From: Anthropogastromicrobium sp052273485 | GTDB taxonomy: Bacteria; Bacillota; Clostridia; Lachnospirales; Lachnospiraceae | Assembly: GCA_052273485.1 (NCBI GenBank) | Contig: DAVZID010000001.1 | Coordinates: 85,374 to 149,373, forward strand | Length of the DNA stretch: 64,000 bases | Direction: 5' to 3' | Shown here: piece after piece, positions 15,512-24,720 of the stretch | Position numbering within the stretch: the stretch's first letter is position 1 | Layout of the letters: the number at the start of each line of letters is the position of its first letter | Translations under genes and position numbers: made by a program | The notes under the pieces: model-generated | What the model was told of the DNA's origin: nothing | Seen by the model: only the letters and a program-made list of their open reading frames with translations | Databases searched by the model: none

Positions 15512-16237
15512 TTAGTGGCCAGCCGGCTTTTTATTTAATAGATCGTGTTCCCAAGTAAGATCTGCATGAGCAAGTCTGAAAAATAAAATCAAAAGAGGAA
15601 TCAAAGCGATCCAGATTGATTTTTCATTCATAAAGTGACAGAAGACTGCAAGGAGCATTGCTCCGGTGGAGAAACAGACAATCATGCCTAGATGCTCCAG
15701 ACCACGCTTAAATCCCTTGTGATCATGCTTGCGGAATAGCTTTGCAAAGCCGATACCAACCTGACGAATGTGGTTGGTACAGAAGGTAGTTGCCATCGGA
15801 ATCCCTTCTGCCTGACGGAAGGTGTTGTATTGCATGGAAGCAATAAAGTTAACTGCTACCTGAACTACCTGATCTGGAACAGACTTTGGAATAAATCCGA
15901 TAATGAAAAGAGTAAGTGCTTCAAATCCGACTAGCCAGGTATCCCAACGGAACAGTCCGTAGTGTTTGATCGGGGTTGGGAGAATCTCGGAGACAATCGC
16001 ACCGAGGAAATAGGCGGATATTGGAAGAAAGTAATAAAATGCGTGGCTCCATTCTCCTTCGCCAAGCGCGATACCCATCATCAAAAAGTTTGCTGTCTGA
16101 GCATTACAGAAAACACCACCGCGTACTACATATGTATACGCGCCCATTATGCCAGATGTAAGCATTAAAAGATAGAAAACGCTTACATGCTCGCAGGTCA
16201 GATAACCAGAAGAATCATGTCTCAATTTAAGAGTCAT
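15512..16237 (-). CDS. YoaK/DUF1275 family membrane protein
   Basis: A 241-residue protein with about six membrane helices (about 25-45, 60-85, 95-115, 120-140, 185-205 and 210-230). The N-terminal ..VFYLLMLTSGIMGAYTYVVRGGVFCNAQTANFLMMG is the DUF1275 signature, and FCTNHIRQVG near 155 is the second conserved stretch. The family is common in Clostridia and of unproven function; some describe it as a possible transporter. The start ATG at 16237 is preceded by AAGGAG on the minus strand. It faces the glycosyltransferase gene across a shared terminator. No partner gene is nearby. Confidence 0.88.
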   Translation of the reverse strand: MTLKLRHDSSGYLTCEHVSVFYLLMLTSGIMGAYTYVVRGGVFCNAQTANFLMMGIALGEGEWSHAFYYFLPISAYFLGAIVSEILPTPIKHYGLFRWDTWLVGFEALTLFIIGFIPKSVPDQVVQVAVNFIASMQYNTFRQAEGIPMATTFCTNHIRQVGIGFAKLFRKHDHKGFKRGLEHLGMIVCFSTGAMLLAVFCHFMNEKSIWIALIPLLILFFRLAHADLTWEHDLLNKKPAGH

Positions 16238-16474
16238 TGTAGCACATCTCCTTAAAAAATAATAATGTAAAAATAATAAAAGTATAAAATACCAATAGTA
16301 TTATTATAAAGCAAAAAATGATTTAGGACTATACACGAAAAGGCCAAAAAAATAGGCAAAAAATAGTCAGAACTTGTCAAAATCGGGAAAGAAAGTGATG
16401 TTTTACAAATGATTATTGAAAATATGAAATGATGAGGAAAAATGATCATTAACGGATACGATACACGATTGATG

Positions 16475-16490
16475 GTTCAAGATATTGAAC
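16475..16490. promoter_or_regulatory. Operator palindrome GTTCAA-gata-TTGAAC
   Basis: A perfect inverted repeat of six bases per arm with a four-base spacer, upstream of the promoter at 16505. The same half-site recurs at 16505 and in the second palindrome at 16548-16579. The remaining 16238-16470 stretch is AT-rich and holds nothing I can name beyond the ribosome site of the minus-strand gene. Confidence 0.6.
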
Positions 16491-16504
16491 TTTTAAAATA
16501 AAAC

Positions 16505-16533
16505 TTGAACTATTTGCATCAAAGTGCTATAGT
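16505..16533 (+). promoter_or_regulatory. Promoter of the XRE-aminotransferase gene
   Basis: TTGAAC at 16505-16510, a 17-base spacer and TATAGT at 16528-16533. The -35 box is itself a TTGAAC half-site, so binding of the regulator should block RNA polymerase. Confidence 0.65.
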
Positions 16534-16547
16534 GTCCCTATGAGAAA

Positions 16548-16579
16548 TTGAACCCAGATACAATTTGAGTTTGGTTCAA
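16548..16579. promoter_or_regulatory. Second operator: TTGAACC ... GGTTCAA
   Basis: TTGAACC starts at 16548 and GGTTCAA ends at 16579, an inverted pair with 18 bases between the arms, in the early transcribed region. With the palindrome at 16475 it brackets the promoter, as in autoregulated genes. Confidence 0.55.
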
Positions 16580-16646
16580 AATCAATTTATCATTTGGAAT
16601 TTAGAAATGGATGGAATTGATTTTTATGAAGGTATAAGGAGAAGGT

Positions 16647-18266
16647 ATGGCTATGGCAACATTTGCAGAGCGACTGAAAGCAGCGATGGAACAAAAAGGG
16701 CTAAAGCAGGCGGATGTGATCCGAATGGCGCAGCCTGTTGGAGAGCCGGTAGGAATTCGAATCGGCAAGAGCCATATGAGCCAGTATGTAAGCGGAAAAA
16801 CAGAGCCAAGGCGAGATATCTTAAAGGTTCTGGCGCAGACACTTGGCGTTGATCTGTTATGGCTTGAGGGTGAGGATGTGCCGATGATTGCAAACAATGT
16901 CCAAAAGGCACAGATAAATCCAAGCAAGGAAGCTGAAAATGAGCCAGATCATACGGCTGATAAACCAATAGAAACAACCACACAGGCGTCTGACCTGAAG
17001 GTACAAGACCCACACACGGGCAAAAAATCATGGAATATAGGAGAAGATGGCATGAGAACATTTAGTAAATCATCAAAGTTGGATAATGTATTGTATGACG
17101 TAAGAGGACCGGTTGTCGAGGAGGCAAAGCGAATGGAAGATGCGGGTATGCATGTCCTGAAGTTAAACATCGGAAACCCGGCTCCGTTTGGATTTCGAAC
17201 CCCAGAGGAGGTTATCTTCGATATGCGTCAGCAGCTGACTGAGTGTGAGGGCTATTCCGATTCCAAGGGTCTGTTCTCTGCAAGAAAGGCAATCATGCAG
17301 TACGCACAGTTAAAGAACCTTCCGAATGTTACGATCAACGATATTTACACCGGAAATGGTGTCAGTGAATTAATCAATCTGTCCATGCAGGCGCTTCTCG
17401 ATGAAGGCGATGAAATTTTGATCCCGTCTCCAGATTATCCGCTATGGACTGCAACGGCAACACTTGCAGGCGGTAAGGTTGTTCACTACATTTGCGATGA
17501 GCAGGCAGAGTGGTATCCGGATATGGACGATATTCGAAAGAAGATCACCGATCGTACCAAGGCGATTGTCCTGATTAACCCGAATAACCCAACTGGTGCA
17601 TTGTATCCAAAGGAAGTACTGATGGAGATTGTAAAGATTGCAAGAGAGCATCAGTTAATCATCTTCTCTGATGAGATTTATGATCGCCTTGTTATGGACG
17701 GCGAGGAGCATATCTCCATTGCATCGTTGGCACCCGATTTGTTCTGTGTTACCTTCAGTGGACTTTCTAAGTCTCACATGATCGCAGGTTTTCGTATCGG
17801 CTGGATGATTTTAAGTGGAAAGAAGGAGATGGCAAAGGATTATATCGAGGGCTTAAACATGCTTTCAAACATGCGTCTTTGCTCCAATGTTCCAGCGCAG
17901 TCGATCGTGCAGACAGCACTTGGCGGTTATCAAAGCGTCAACAACTACATTGTTCCAGGCGGACGTATCTATGAGCAGCGAGAGTTTATTTATAAGACTT
18001 TAAATGATATTCCAGGTATCAGCGTAGTAAAGCCAAAGGCAGCATTCTACGCATTTCCGAAGATTGATACAAAGCGCTTCAATATCACCAATGACGAGAA
18101 ATTTGCCCTTGATTTCTTAAGAGAAAAGAAGGTGCTGATTGTACATGGTGGCGGCTTTAACTGGAAGCAGCCAGATCACTTCCGTATCGTTTATCTGCCG
18201 CGTATCGAGGTACTTGAGGAGTCATTGAACAATCTGCGTGATTTCTTAGCAACCTACCAGCAGTAA
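16647..18266 (+). CDS. XRE helix-turn-helix/class I aminotransferase fusion
   Basis: A 539-residue protein. Residues 5-75 are an XRE-type DNA-binding domain (FAERLKAAMEQKGLKQADV, then a recognition helix at SHMSQYVSGKTEPRR). Residues 80-135 are a polar linker. Residues 140-535 are a complete fold-type I aminotransferase close to AlaA. It has N-P-N-N-P-T-G-A near 312, S-D-E-I-Y-D near 342, S-G-L-S-K-S-H with the PLP lysine near 374, and the substrate arginine in F-R-I-V-Y near 512. It probably converts alanine and pyruvate or senses PLP/amino acids. The design parallels MocR regulators but with a different DNA-binding domain. TTGAAC/GTTCAA operators flank its promoter, pointing to autoregulation. 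ATG 16653 is an alternative start. Confidence 0.87.
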   Translation: MAMATFAERLKAAMEQKGLKQADVIRMAQPVGEPVGIRIGKSHMSQYVSGKTEPRRDILKVLAQTLGVDLLWLEGEDVPMIANNVQKAQINPSKEAENEPDHTADKPIETTTQASDLKVQDPHTGKKSWNIGEDGMRTFSKSSKLDNVLYDVRGPVVEEAKRMEDAGMHVLKLNIGNPAPFGFRTPEEVIFDMRQQLTECEGYSDSKGLFSARKAIMQYAQLKNLPNVTINDIYTGNGVSELINLSMQALLDEGDEILIPSPDYPLWTATATLAGGKVVHYICDEQAEWYPDMDDIRKKITDRTKAIVLINPNNPTGALYPKEVLMEIVKIAREHQLIIFSDEIYDRLVMDGEEHISIASLAPDLFCVTFSGLSKSHMIAGFRIGWMILSGKKEMAKDYIEGLNMLSNMRLCSNVPAQSIVQTALGGYQSVNNYIVPGGRIYEQREFIYKTLNDIPGISVVKPKAAFYAFPKIDTKRFNITNDEKFALDFLREKKVLIVHGGGFNWKQPDHFRIVYLPRIEVLEESLNNLRDFLATYQQ

Positions 18267-18305
18267 CCACCTCTAGATCTTAAAGAAAACGTAAGAATGG
18301 TTTCC

Positions 18306-18334
18306 TTGTTTTTCAAAATTGCCTATGGTATAGT
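18306..18334 (+). promoter_or_regulatory. Promoter of the VWA-tubulin operon
   Basis: TTGTTT at 18306-18311, a 17-base spacer, and TATAGT at 18329-18334. The leader is about 60 bases. I see no other strong promoter until 29.5 kb, so the next four genes probably share this one. Confidence 0.6.
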
Positions 18335-18399
18335 AAAAGAAAACGCTGTGTCGAAAGATGCAGTTATGAGGTCAGAAAGTGACGTCATAGGGAGGCCGG

Positions 18400-20895
18400 A
18401 TGAAAAAGAAAAAACAAATCATACTTTTTGTGCTCCTGTTGTCGCTTGTGACAGCAGGGGCTTTTTCTTTGCAGGGTACGACAATAAGCTTTGCAAGTGA
18501 ATCATCAGGAAGAAAGATCGTGACTGTTGTCTTTGATGATTCGTTCAGCATGGCGAACGAGAATCGCTATTCCAATGCAAACTATGCAATTCAAGCATTT
18601 ATCGCACTCTTAAACGAGCAGGACGAGCTGCATCTTGTTTACATGAGTGATGCGGCAAGGCAGCTGGCAGCACAGCCTGACAATTTTGATCCATCTGCGA
18701 TTGCAAAAGATATTGATCTGATGAATCCACAGGCGGGTGCCGATCAGGTGCGAAACAATCCGTGGCAGGGTGCCGGAACACCATTTGGATCAGTACAGAT
18801 CGGCTACAATGAGCTGGTATCCCATGAGGATACCGATCCATCGACCCAGTATTATCTGATTGTACTGACGGATGGCGGCTTTATGGATGACGCGACAAAC
18901 CAGATTACAATTGATACGGGCAGTGTGCAGGGCTTGTTTGAATCCTTTTATGGAACGCTGATGCCAAATCAGACGCACATGAACACCTATTATCTGGCAA
19001 TTGGCGCAGAGGCTGTCGCGTTGGCAGACCGCCCAGACTTGAATTTTCATGCACAGACCGCATCGGACGGTCAAAGCATGATCCGTGCGATCGGTACACT
19101 TGCCGATACCATTTCTGGCCGCTATCGCTTGGATGCGTCAGAGATCAATGTTCAGGACAGTCTAGTCACATTTACCAGTGCGCTGCCATTAAAGAGCGTG
19201 TCTTTCTTATCACAGGGAAGAGAGGCAGCAGTATCATCGGTGACTGGGCCAAATGGTGAGAGCTTTGAGATCAAACGAAATGTGACATTGTCACCAGATG
19301 GCTACAATGCGGATCCATCGCTGTTTGGAAATGCAATTTTGACAGATGCAGATGGAAGCAACATGCCAGCAGGAACCTATCAGGTGCAGTTTACCGCAGG
19401 TGTCGATCCGAATACATTTGCGATTATGATTGAACCAGCCGTGGAGTGTCGTTTGGCTGTGCAATATCAGGGAGAGACGGTTTCAGAAGAAAAATTGGCA
19501 GAAATTCCGGAAGGCGAGACGGTTACAATCACAGCGCAGGCCGTTGAGAGTGGTACGGATACGCTGGTGGACAGTGCATTTTTGGAGGCAGGAACGGCAA
19601 ATACACTTATTTATGAGGTAGATGGAACAGAGGTTGCACGCTCGGATACAGGAGAGCTTACGATTACCTTGCAGCTTGGCGAGGGTCGACTAACGGGCTC
19701 GATTCAGATGCCGGGGTTCCTTCCAAAGACAGCGGATGAGCGTTTTACGACAAAATCAAGAGTCGTGTACCGTGTGGAATCCGATGCAGCTGATGTGTCG
19801 GTGCGCCAGAATGAATTAGATGGCTGTGAAGCGATTCATTTTTACCTGACAGCAGATGGCATAAAGATGAGCGCCGAGGAAGCAAAGAATTCCCCACTTT
19901 CGGAACCAGTATTGACAGGTGGCTCAATCCCTTATCAGTGGTATCAGGATGAGGAGAGTGGCGAGTGGATTTTCAAACCCGAGGGTGAAACTGACACGAC
20001 AGGCACGATTGCAATTCAGGTGGAAAATGCCGAATTAGAGGCAACTGGTCAGGTATCCATCGAAGTTATTCCCAAAATTCGCTATCAGATCATTCCGATT
20101 GGCGGACAGGGCGCGAGTGTCGGTCAGACATCACTTGGTCGAATGGAGCCGATTTCATTCCAGATTACCGCAGATGGCGAAGCCCTGAACAAAAAAGCTA
20201 TCGAGTCATTAAAGACAGGACTAAACTTGCGTGTTGCATTTACAAACCGTTCTTTCTTTATCTGGAAGACAGGCGATCAGGACGGGGGCATTTCAGGCAG
20301 ATGGCACATCGAGGAGGATGGAACCTGCGTCTATCAGCCACGCGGCCTTAGCTGGTTTTACGGAACAGGCGAGGTAACACTCGAACTTCCAGAGGAAGCA
20401 GCCTGCACGGCAACATTTACAATAGAAGAAAGAAGCTATTTATATTGGATTCCAATTGGCTTTGTGCTGTTTTCCCTATTCCTTCTCTGGTGCATCATCG
20501 GATGGATTCGTCAGCCAAAGTTCAATAATCAGATCATGGAAATTGTTGTATATACGAAGGTTGGCAGTGCAATTCAGGAATCGCCACGCATCAAGGTGAT
20601 GAAACGACGCATCCGTTTGATTCCATACCGGGCATGTCGTATGCGTGTGGGCGATCTGGTCTTTATTGCCGCGCCAGGACGAAAGATCGTTCTTGATAAG
20701 GACTGCGTCAGAGGACGAGTCGTCTACTCAGGCAAAGTCCGTTTTATGGGAAAGAGTGCAGGAAATATGAAGCGTCTGCTTCGCATGATGGAACCGGCAA
20801 AGCGCGACGTGCGTATGGTACGCGGAATGGAATTGTATGTGGCGCCGGATAAGAATGCAGAGGCACTGACTGGATACCGGATTACGGGCGGCTGA
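18400..20895 (+). CDS. Membrane-anchored VWA-domain protein of the FtsZ-like cassette
   Basis: An 831-residue surface protein. A signal peptide covers residues 1-33 (KKKK then IILFVLLLSLVTAGAF). A VWA domain at about 38-235 has a MIDAS of D-D-S-F-S-M (46-51) and a later L-T-D-G-G near 155. About 235-670 is beta-rich, probably stacked Ig-like domains. A membrane helix lies at about 680-703, followed by a basic cytoplasmic tail of about 125 residues. Most of the protein therefore sits outside, with its tail able to meet the tubulin-like protein encoded next. ATG 18400 follows GGGAGG. VWA proteins accompany FtsZ-like proteins of this class in a predicted membrane-remodelling system; the ligand is unknown. 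Confidence 0.85.
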   Translation: MKKKKQIILFVLLLSLVTAGAFSLQGTTISFASESSGRKIVTVVFDDSFSMANENRYSNANYAIQAFIALLNEQDELHLVYMSDAARQLAAQPDNFDPSAIAKDIDLMNPQAGADQVRNNPWQGAGTPFGSVQIGYNELVSHEDTDPSTQYYLIVLTDGGFMDDATNQITIDTGSVQGLFESFYGTLMPNQTHMNTYYLAIGAEAVALADRPDLNFHAQTASDGQSMIRAIGTLADTISGRYRLDASEINVQDSLVTFTSALPLKSVSFLSQGREAAVSSVTGPNGESFEIKRNVTLSPDGYNADPSLFGNAILTDADGSNMPAGTYQVQFTAGVDPNTFAIMIEPAVECRLAVQYQGETVSEEKLAEIPEGETVTITAQAVESGTDTLVDSAFLEAGTANTLIYEVDGTEVARSDTGELTITLQLGEGRLTGSIQMPGFLPKTADERFTTKSRVVYRVESDAADVSVRQNELDGCEAIHFYLTADGIKMSAEEAKNSPLSEPVLTGGSIPYQWYQDEESGEWIFKPEGETDTTGTIAIQVENAELEATGQVSIEVIPKIRYQIIPIGGQGASVGQTSLGRMEPISFQITADGEALNKKAIESLKTGLNLRVAFTNRSFFIWKTGDQDGGISGRWHIEEDGTCVYQPRGLSWFYGTGEVTLELPEEAACTATFTIEERSYLYWIPIGFVLFSLFLLWCIIGWIRQPKFNNQIMEIVVYTKVGSAIQESPRIKVMKRRIRLIPYRACRMRVGDLVFIAAPGRKIVLDKDCVRGRVVYSGKVRFMGKSAGNMKRLLRMMEPAKRDVRMVRGMELYVAPDKNAEALTGYRITGG

Positions 20896-20906
20896 TAGAT
20901 CATGAG

Positions 20907-20956
20907 CCCCAAGGTGAGGGGCGTAGGGACAAAATGATCACCGAAGGGGCGTAGGG
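20907..20956 (+). repeat. Hairpin and two 11-base direct repeats before the tubulin-like gene
   Basis: GGGGCGTAGGG occurs at 20918-20928 and 20946-20956. The first copy also forms the right arm of GCCCC-aaggtga-GGGGC (20907-20922). It sits in the 103-base gap between two operon genes and could set their relative expression. Confidence 0.45.
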
Positions 20957-20998
20957 TCTCTATTAAGGTAAACGGTACAAGAAAGGCGAGGTATAGGT

Positions 20999-23900
20999 AT
21001 GGAACATGCATATGAGCAGATGGGAAGAGAACTTTTTAAGAACAGCCACGGCGCCCCGATTCTGTTAATTGGTATGGGCGGAGTCGGCGGCCGTATCGTG
21101 GCACAGATCGACCGAATGTTAGCCAAAGACTCCCCGAGGCGAGATAAGGTTGCCATTCTTGCGATTGATACAAACGTAAAGGATCTTCGAAAATTGCGGG
21201 AACAGGGGATCGAGACGATTCAGATCAGCGATGAGCGTTTGGTGCGCCAATATCTGAAAGATCATCCGCAATATATGAGTTGGTTTCCCAATAACATTTT
21301 TTTAAATAACAGAGGAATGCTCGAGGGCGCGGGACAGATTCGTGCGATTTCTCGACTGGTAGCGCTTGCGGCAGAGGAGGAGGGCAAGTTTCGCCCAATC
21401 GAGGAGGCAGTCCGCCGAATTGCCGCGGTCACCGGAAGCGGCTTGAAGGAAAATATCATGACAATGGTGGTCGGCTCTGTCTGTGGCGGTACCGGAGCCG
21501 GTATGTTTATCCAGATTCCATTTTATGTCAAGAAGGTCATTCAGAAAGTGCTTGCGATTCCAAATGTGATGGTTCGAGGCATGTTTTTGGGACCAGATAT
21601 CATGGCACCGATTCAGCCGGGCGATTTAAACCGTCAGGCAGTCTATGTCAATGCGTATGCCTGCTTAAAAGAGTTAAATGCCTTTTATCTACTGCAGCGG
21701 CGCGATGCCGCCTCATCGCTTCTTCGTATGGAATATTATGATTACGGAGAAAATGAGGACCTTGAGGCAGAGGTGATGGAGTCACGTCAGATGTATCAGA
21801 CCATCGCAAAGGACTTGGCCGCAAAAGGTGTCTCTGGTCTTGAGGAAGAGGTGCCAGAGGAAGTACAGGAAGAATATTTAAAGCGAAATGGCACGATTCC
21901 ATATGATCATCTATTTTTATTTGACAGCAGTTTTAACGGCGGCACGATCGGTCAGAAGCAGCTTGCTGAGGTGGAACGCATGATTGCGTCGATGGCATAT
22001 GTGCATTTGCTTACAGATGTAGGAGAAAATGCGTTATCCGTCGAGGATAATTTTATTCTTTCTACGATTGGAAGCAACGGTATGTCGCGCTACGGAAGTG
22101 CTGGCCTTTGTAAGATCATTTACCCGGGGGAGCAGATTATGCAGTATTGCTCCATGCGCTGGATTACAGAGCTAGTCGATTCGTACTGGATGTGCATTGA
22201 CAGGCGTTTTGAGGAAGAGTTGATTTTAGCAAGAGAAGAACAGGCAATGAATCCGCGAATCCAGCTTCCAGGCATCGTCGAGCGCTATCAGGAGCTGTTT
22301 TTAGAAGAAACATCGGGTGAGCGTGCGAGCCTTGCTTCGCTGTACTCGCAGGTCTTTATGACAACAGAAGATGGCACTGACTTTTCACTTGCCGATCGCT
22401 TTTTGGAGCAGATCGAGGATGCAATCGAGGAGGCTACGACAAAAGAAGCCTTGCAGCGCCTTGGCGAGTCGTGTATGGACATTTCAATTGACCAGTGGAC
22501 GCAGTCACCGGAGGCCGCCAGACAGGGTGTTGCGACAAACAAGCAGTCTGTGCGCAATTACAGAGCAACCGTGATGAAGGTCATTGATGACAACAAATAT
22601 GCCCTTCCAAATCAGATGATTCCGGCAACGCTCAGTGCGATGGTGCAGATGAGCGACCGCGAGGGCTGCATTGCACAGATTTTAGGACGCGTTCATCCAA
22701 TCGCCGCGCGCTATTTGCTCTATGCAATCTTAGAGCAGGTTACGGCACGTGCGAAGGAGGCAAACGAGGATTGCTTTGGACTCGAGCTTGATCTGATCAG
22801 CACGGCTGATTACGATGTAAGTGGCAAAAATCCTGGCCTTCCAATTGAAGCACTTCTCGGCAAAAAAATGAATCGAAAGCAGATGCGCCAGATCTTGGAA
22901 GTCTATGAGGATGCCTCCAGCCGAACCACAGCCAATCTGACCGCGTATCTGTCGGCTAAACTTCGCGCAAATGTCTATGAGACGCTGCAAAAGCGTCTTG
23001 AAAAACTCTGCGATTTGTATCGGCGCTTCTTCCATGTATTGGAAAGCGCGACCGAGGATCTTCGAAGACAGATTCGCGAACTTAAATCTATGGAAAAACA
23101 GTCTTCTGTTGGTGAACAGTATATCTGCTGCAGTGAGTCGTGTCTTGAGGTGATTTATGAGCGATTTGCACTTTTGTGCCAAAATACAGGAGCCGAGCTT
23201 CCACAGGAGTCCGCAAAGATGATTCTTCGAAACATTTATGGCGAGATGGAGCTCGAATTAAAGAAAAACAGTATGGAGGATCGCCGCAGAGAGGACTTTG
23301 CGTACAACAACCGGATGCGTATGATTTTTAATCAGGCAGTGGCAGAGGTTATGCAGCAAAAGGCACGCGAACAGGCAGCAAGTGTTGTAGAGATTAGCGT
23401 CTATGATGCATTTGCGCTTGAGATGGAGACGGAGCTTGGCATTGTGCGAGAACATGATCGTGCGCGCTATGACGCAAGTCTGGACGCATGGATTAAGAGC
23501 AAGGTTTCTGCCGCAATGACGATGGCACAGCCGTGGATTGGCATCTGCAATACTGTTGGTGCTACCACGATGTCCGTTTACCTTGCGATGCATCCAGACA
23601 ATGCCGTTCGCATGGACAATGTGCCGTCTATCGAGGCGACAGCTGCCCGTTATCTAAAGGAACGCGCAACACCACAGGGTCATGCCGTGACGGTGCTGAT
23701 TCACGATAATTTCCGTCAGGATGAGTTGATTTGTTATAAGGCGCGCTACAATTTGTTAATCGAAAATCTGGATAAATTCCGTCGCGGGGGCGAGGCGCAT
23801 CGCTACTACGAGCAGCGAATTAATCGGATCGGACAGCTACCAGGTACGTCGCGAGAGTCGGAGATCATCACCGTGATCAATCCACATTTGAATAAATACT

Positions 23901-24691
23901 GGTGCGAGGAGGGCTTTTTGCCAAGCATCTATCCGTCACAGCGAATCGTGGATGAAAAGAACAACATGCGAGCATTTTTCTATGCATTGACACTTGAAAA
24001 GCCGTGTTGCGTGCGCTTGAAAAATAGCAAAGGAAAAATCTCATGGTGGTTTCTTCGCGGCATGGATACGATTCGTATTAAGGCAGCAGGTGTGCCGATT
24101 GGAAGCTCCTACGCCGATCTGTATGAGTCGATGAAATTTAACCGTGATATGAAATACACATTACTATATTGTGGAAGAAATCACTTGCATCGCGTGAAGG
24201 CACAGAGCGCACTCGACCAGCTTGAGCAGGAAATTTATGCGCAGCCTGTGATTGCCGATATGATTCAGCAGGAAAAAGAACCAGACGATGAAAATATGCT
24301 CGATATCTTTGAGAAAATTTCAAGAAGCATGGAGAGTGGCGAGTTTAATCGTCTGTTGGAGGGTCTAGCCGAGTTTATCCGCGAGTACTGCGAGTACATG
24401 TTTGATAAGGATGAGGTGAAGGTTCTTTATGCCTGCCGCAACATCCGAAATGCGATTGCAACGTTTTCAAAGCTCTACCAGAGAAGCAAGAAAGAAAAGC
24501 TTACTTACCGAGAAGAGCATCTTCTAAGTACCTTCCTCGAACTCTATGAGGATGACGATACAGCCGATTCTAATGTTGGATTAAGCCGTGTGCTGTATGA
24601 TACGGATGACCCGGATGCGGTGGAGGCTGCTGTCACAAAGGATGGACCAGGAGAGGCCATTTTTACCGATGATTACGATGATCTTGCATAA
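20999..24691 (+). CDS. Large tubulin/FtsZ-like GTPase (Tubulin_2 type)
   Basis: A 1230-residue cytoplasmic protein. The first 250 residues carry the tubulin-superfamily nucleotide loops: G-M-G-G-V-G-G (25-31), A-I-D-T-N (55-59), G-A-G-Q-I-R (110-115) and the signature G-G-T-G-A-G (163-168). About 1000 helical residues follow, with no homology that I recognise and a strongly acidic end. FtsZ is about 350-400 residues, so this is three times larger. It fits the FtsZ-like families described alongside VWA proteins and proposed to remodel membranes. Its start lies 103 bases after the VWA gene, and the next gene follows after 29 bases. Polymer formation is an inference. Confidence 0.82.
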   Translation: MEHAYEQMGRELFKNSHGAPILLIGMGGVGGRIVAQIDRMLAKDSPRRDKVAILAIDTNVKDLRKLREQGIETIQISDERLVRQYLKDHPQYMSWFPNNIFLNNRGMLEGAGQIRAISRLVALAAEEEGKFRPIEEAVRRIAAVTGSGLKENIMTMVVGSVCGGTGAGMFIQIPFYVKKVIQKVLAIPNVMVRGMFLGPDIMAPIQPGDLNRQAVYVNAYACLKELNAFYLLQRRDAASSLLRMEYYDYGENEDLEAEVMESRQMYQTIAKDLAAKGVSGLEEEVPEEVQEEYLKRNGTIPYDHLFLFDSSFNGGTIGQKQLAEVERMIASMAYVHLLTDVGENALSVEDNFILSTIGSNGMSRYGSAGLCKIIYPGEQIMQYCSMRWITELVDSYWMCIDRRFEEELILAREEQAMNPRIQLPGIVERYQELFLEETSGERASLASLYSQVFMTTEDGTDFSLADRFLEQIEDAIEEATTKEALQRLGESCMDISIDQWTQSPEAARQGVATNKQSVRNYRATVMKVIDDNKYALPNQMIPATLSAMVQMSDREGCIAQILGRVHPIAARYLLYAILEQVTARAKEANEDCFGLELDLISTADYDVSGKNPGLPIEALLGKKMNRKQMRQILEVYEDASSRTTANLTAYLSAKLRANVYETLQKRLEKLCDLYRRFFHVLESATEDLRRQIRELKSMEKQSSVGEQYICCSESCLEVIYERFALLCQNTGAELPQESAKMILRNIYGEMELELKKNSMEDRRREDFAYNNRMRMIFNQAVAEVMQQKAREQAASVVEISVYDAFALEMETELGIVREHDRARYDASLDAWIKSKVSAAMTMAQPWIGICNTVGATTMSVYLAMHPDNAVRMDNVPSIEATAARYLKERATPQGHAVTVLIHDNFRQDELICYKARYNLLIENLDKFRRGGEAHRYYEQRINRIGQLPGTSRESEIITVINPHLNKYWCEEGFLPSIYPSQRIVDEKNNMRAFFYALTLEKPCCVRLKNSKGKISWWFLRGMDTIRIKAAGVPIGSSYADLYESMKFNRDMKYTLLYCGRNHLHRVKAQSALDQLEQEIYAQPVIADMIQQEKEPDDENMLDIFEKISRSMESGEFNRLLEGLAEFIREYCEYMFDKDEVKVLYACRNIRNAIATFSKLYQRSKKEKLTYREEHLLSTFLELYEDDDTADSNVGLSRVLYDTDDPDAVEAAVTKDGPGEAIFTDDYDDLA

Positions 24692-24720
24692 GCGAAGGAA
24701 GGCAGAAAGGGGGTGAAGAC

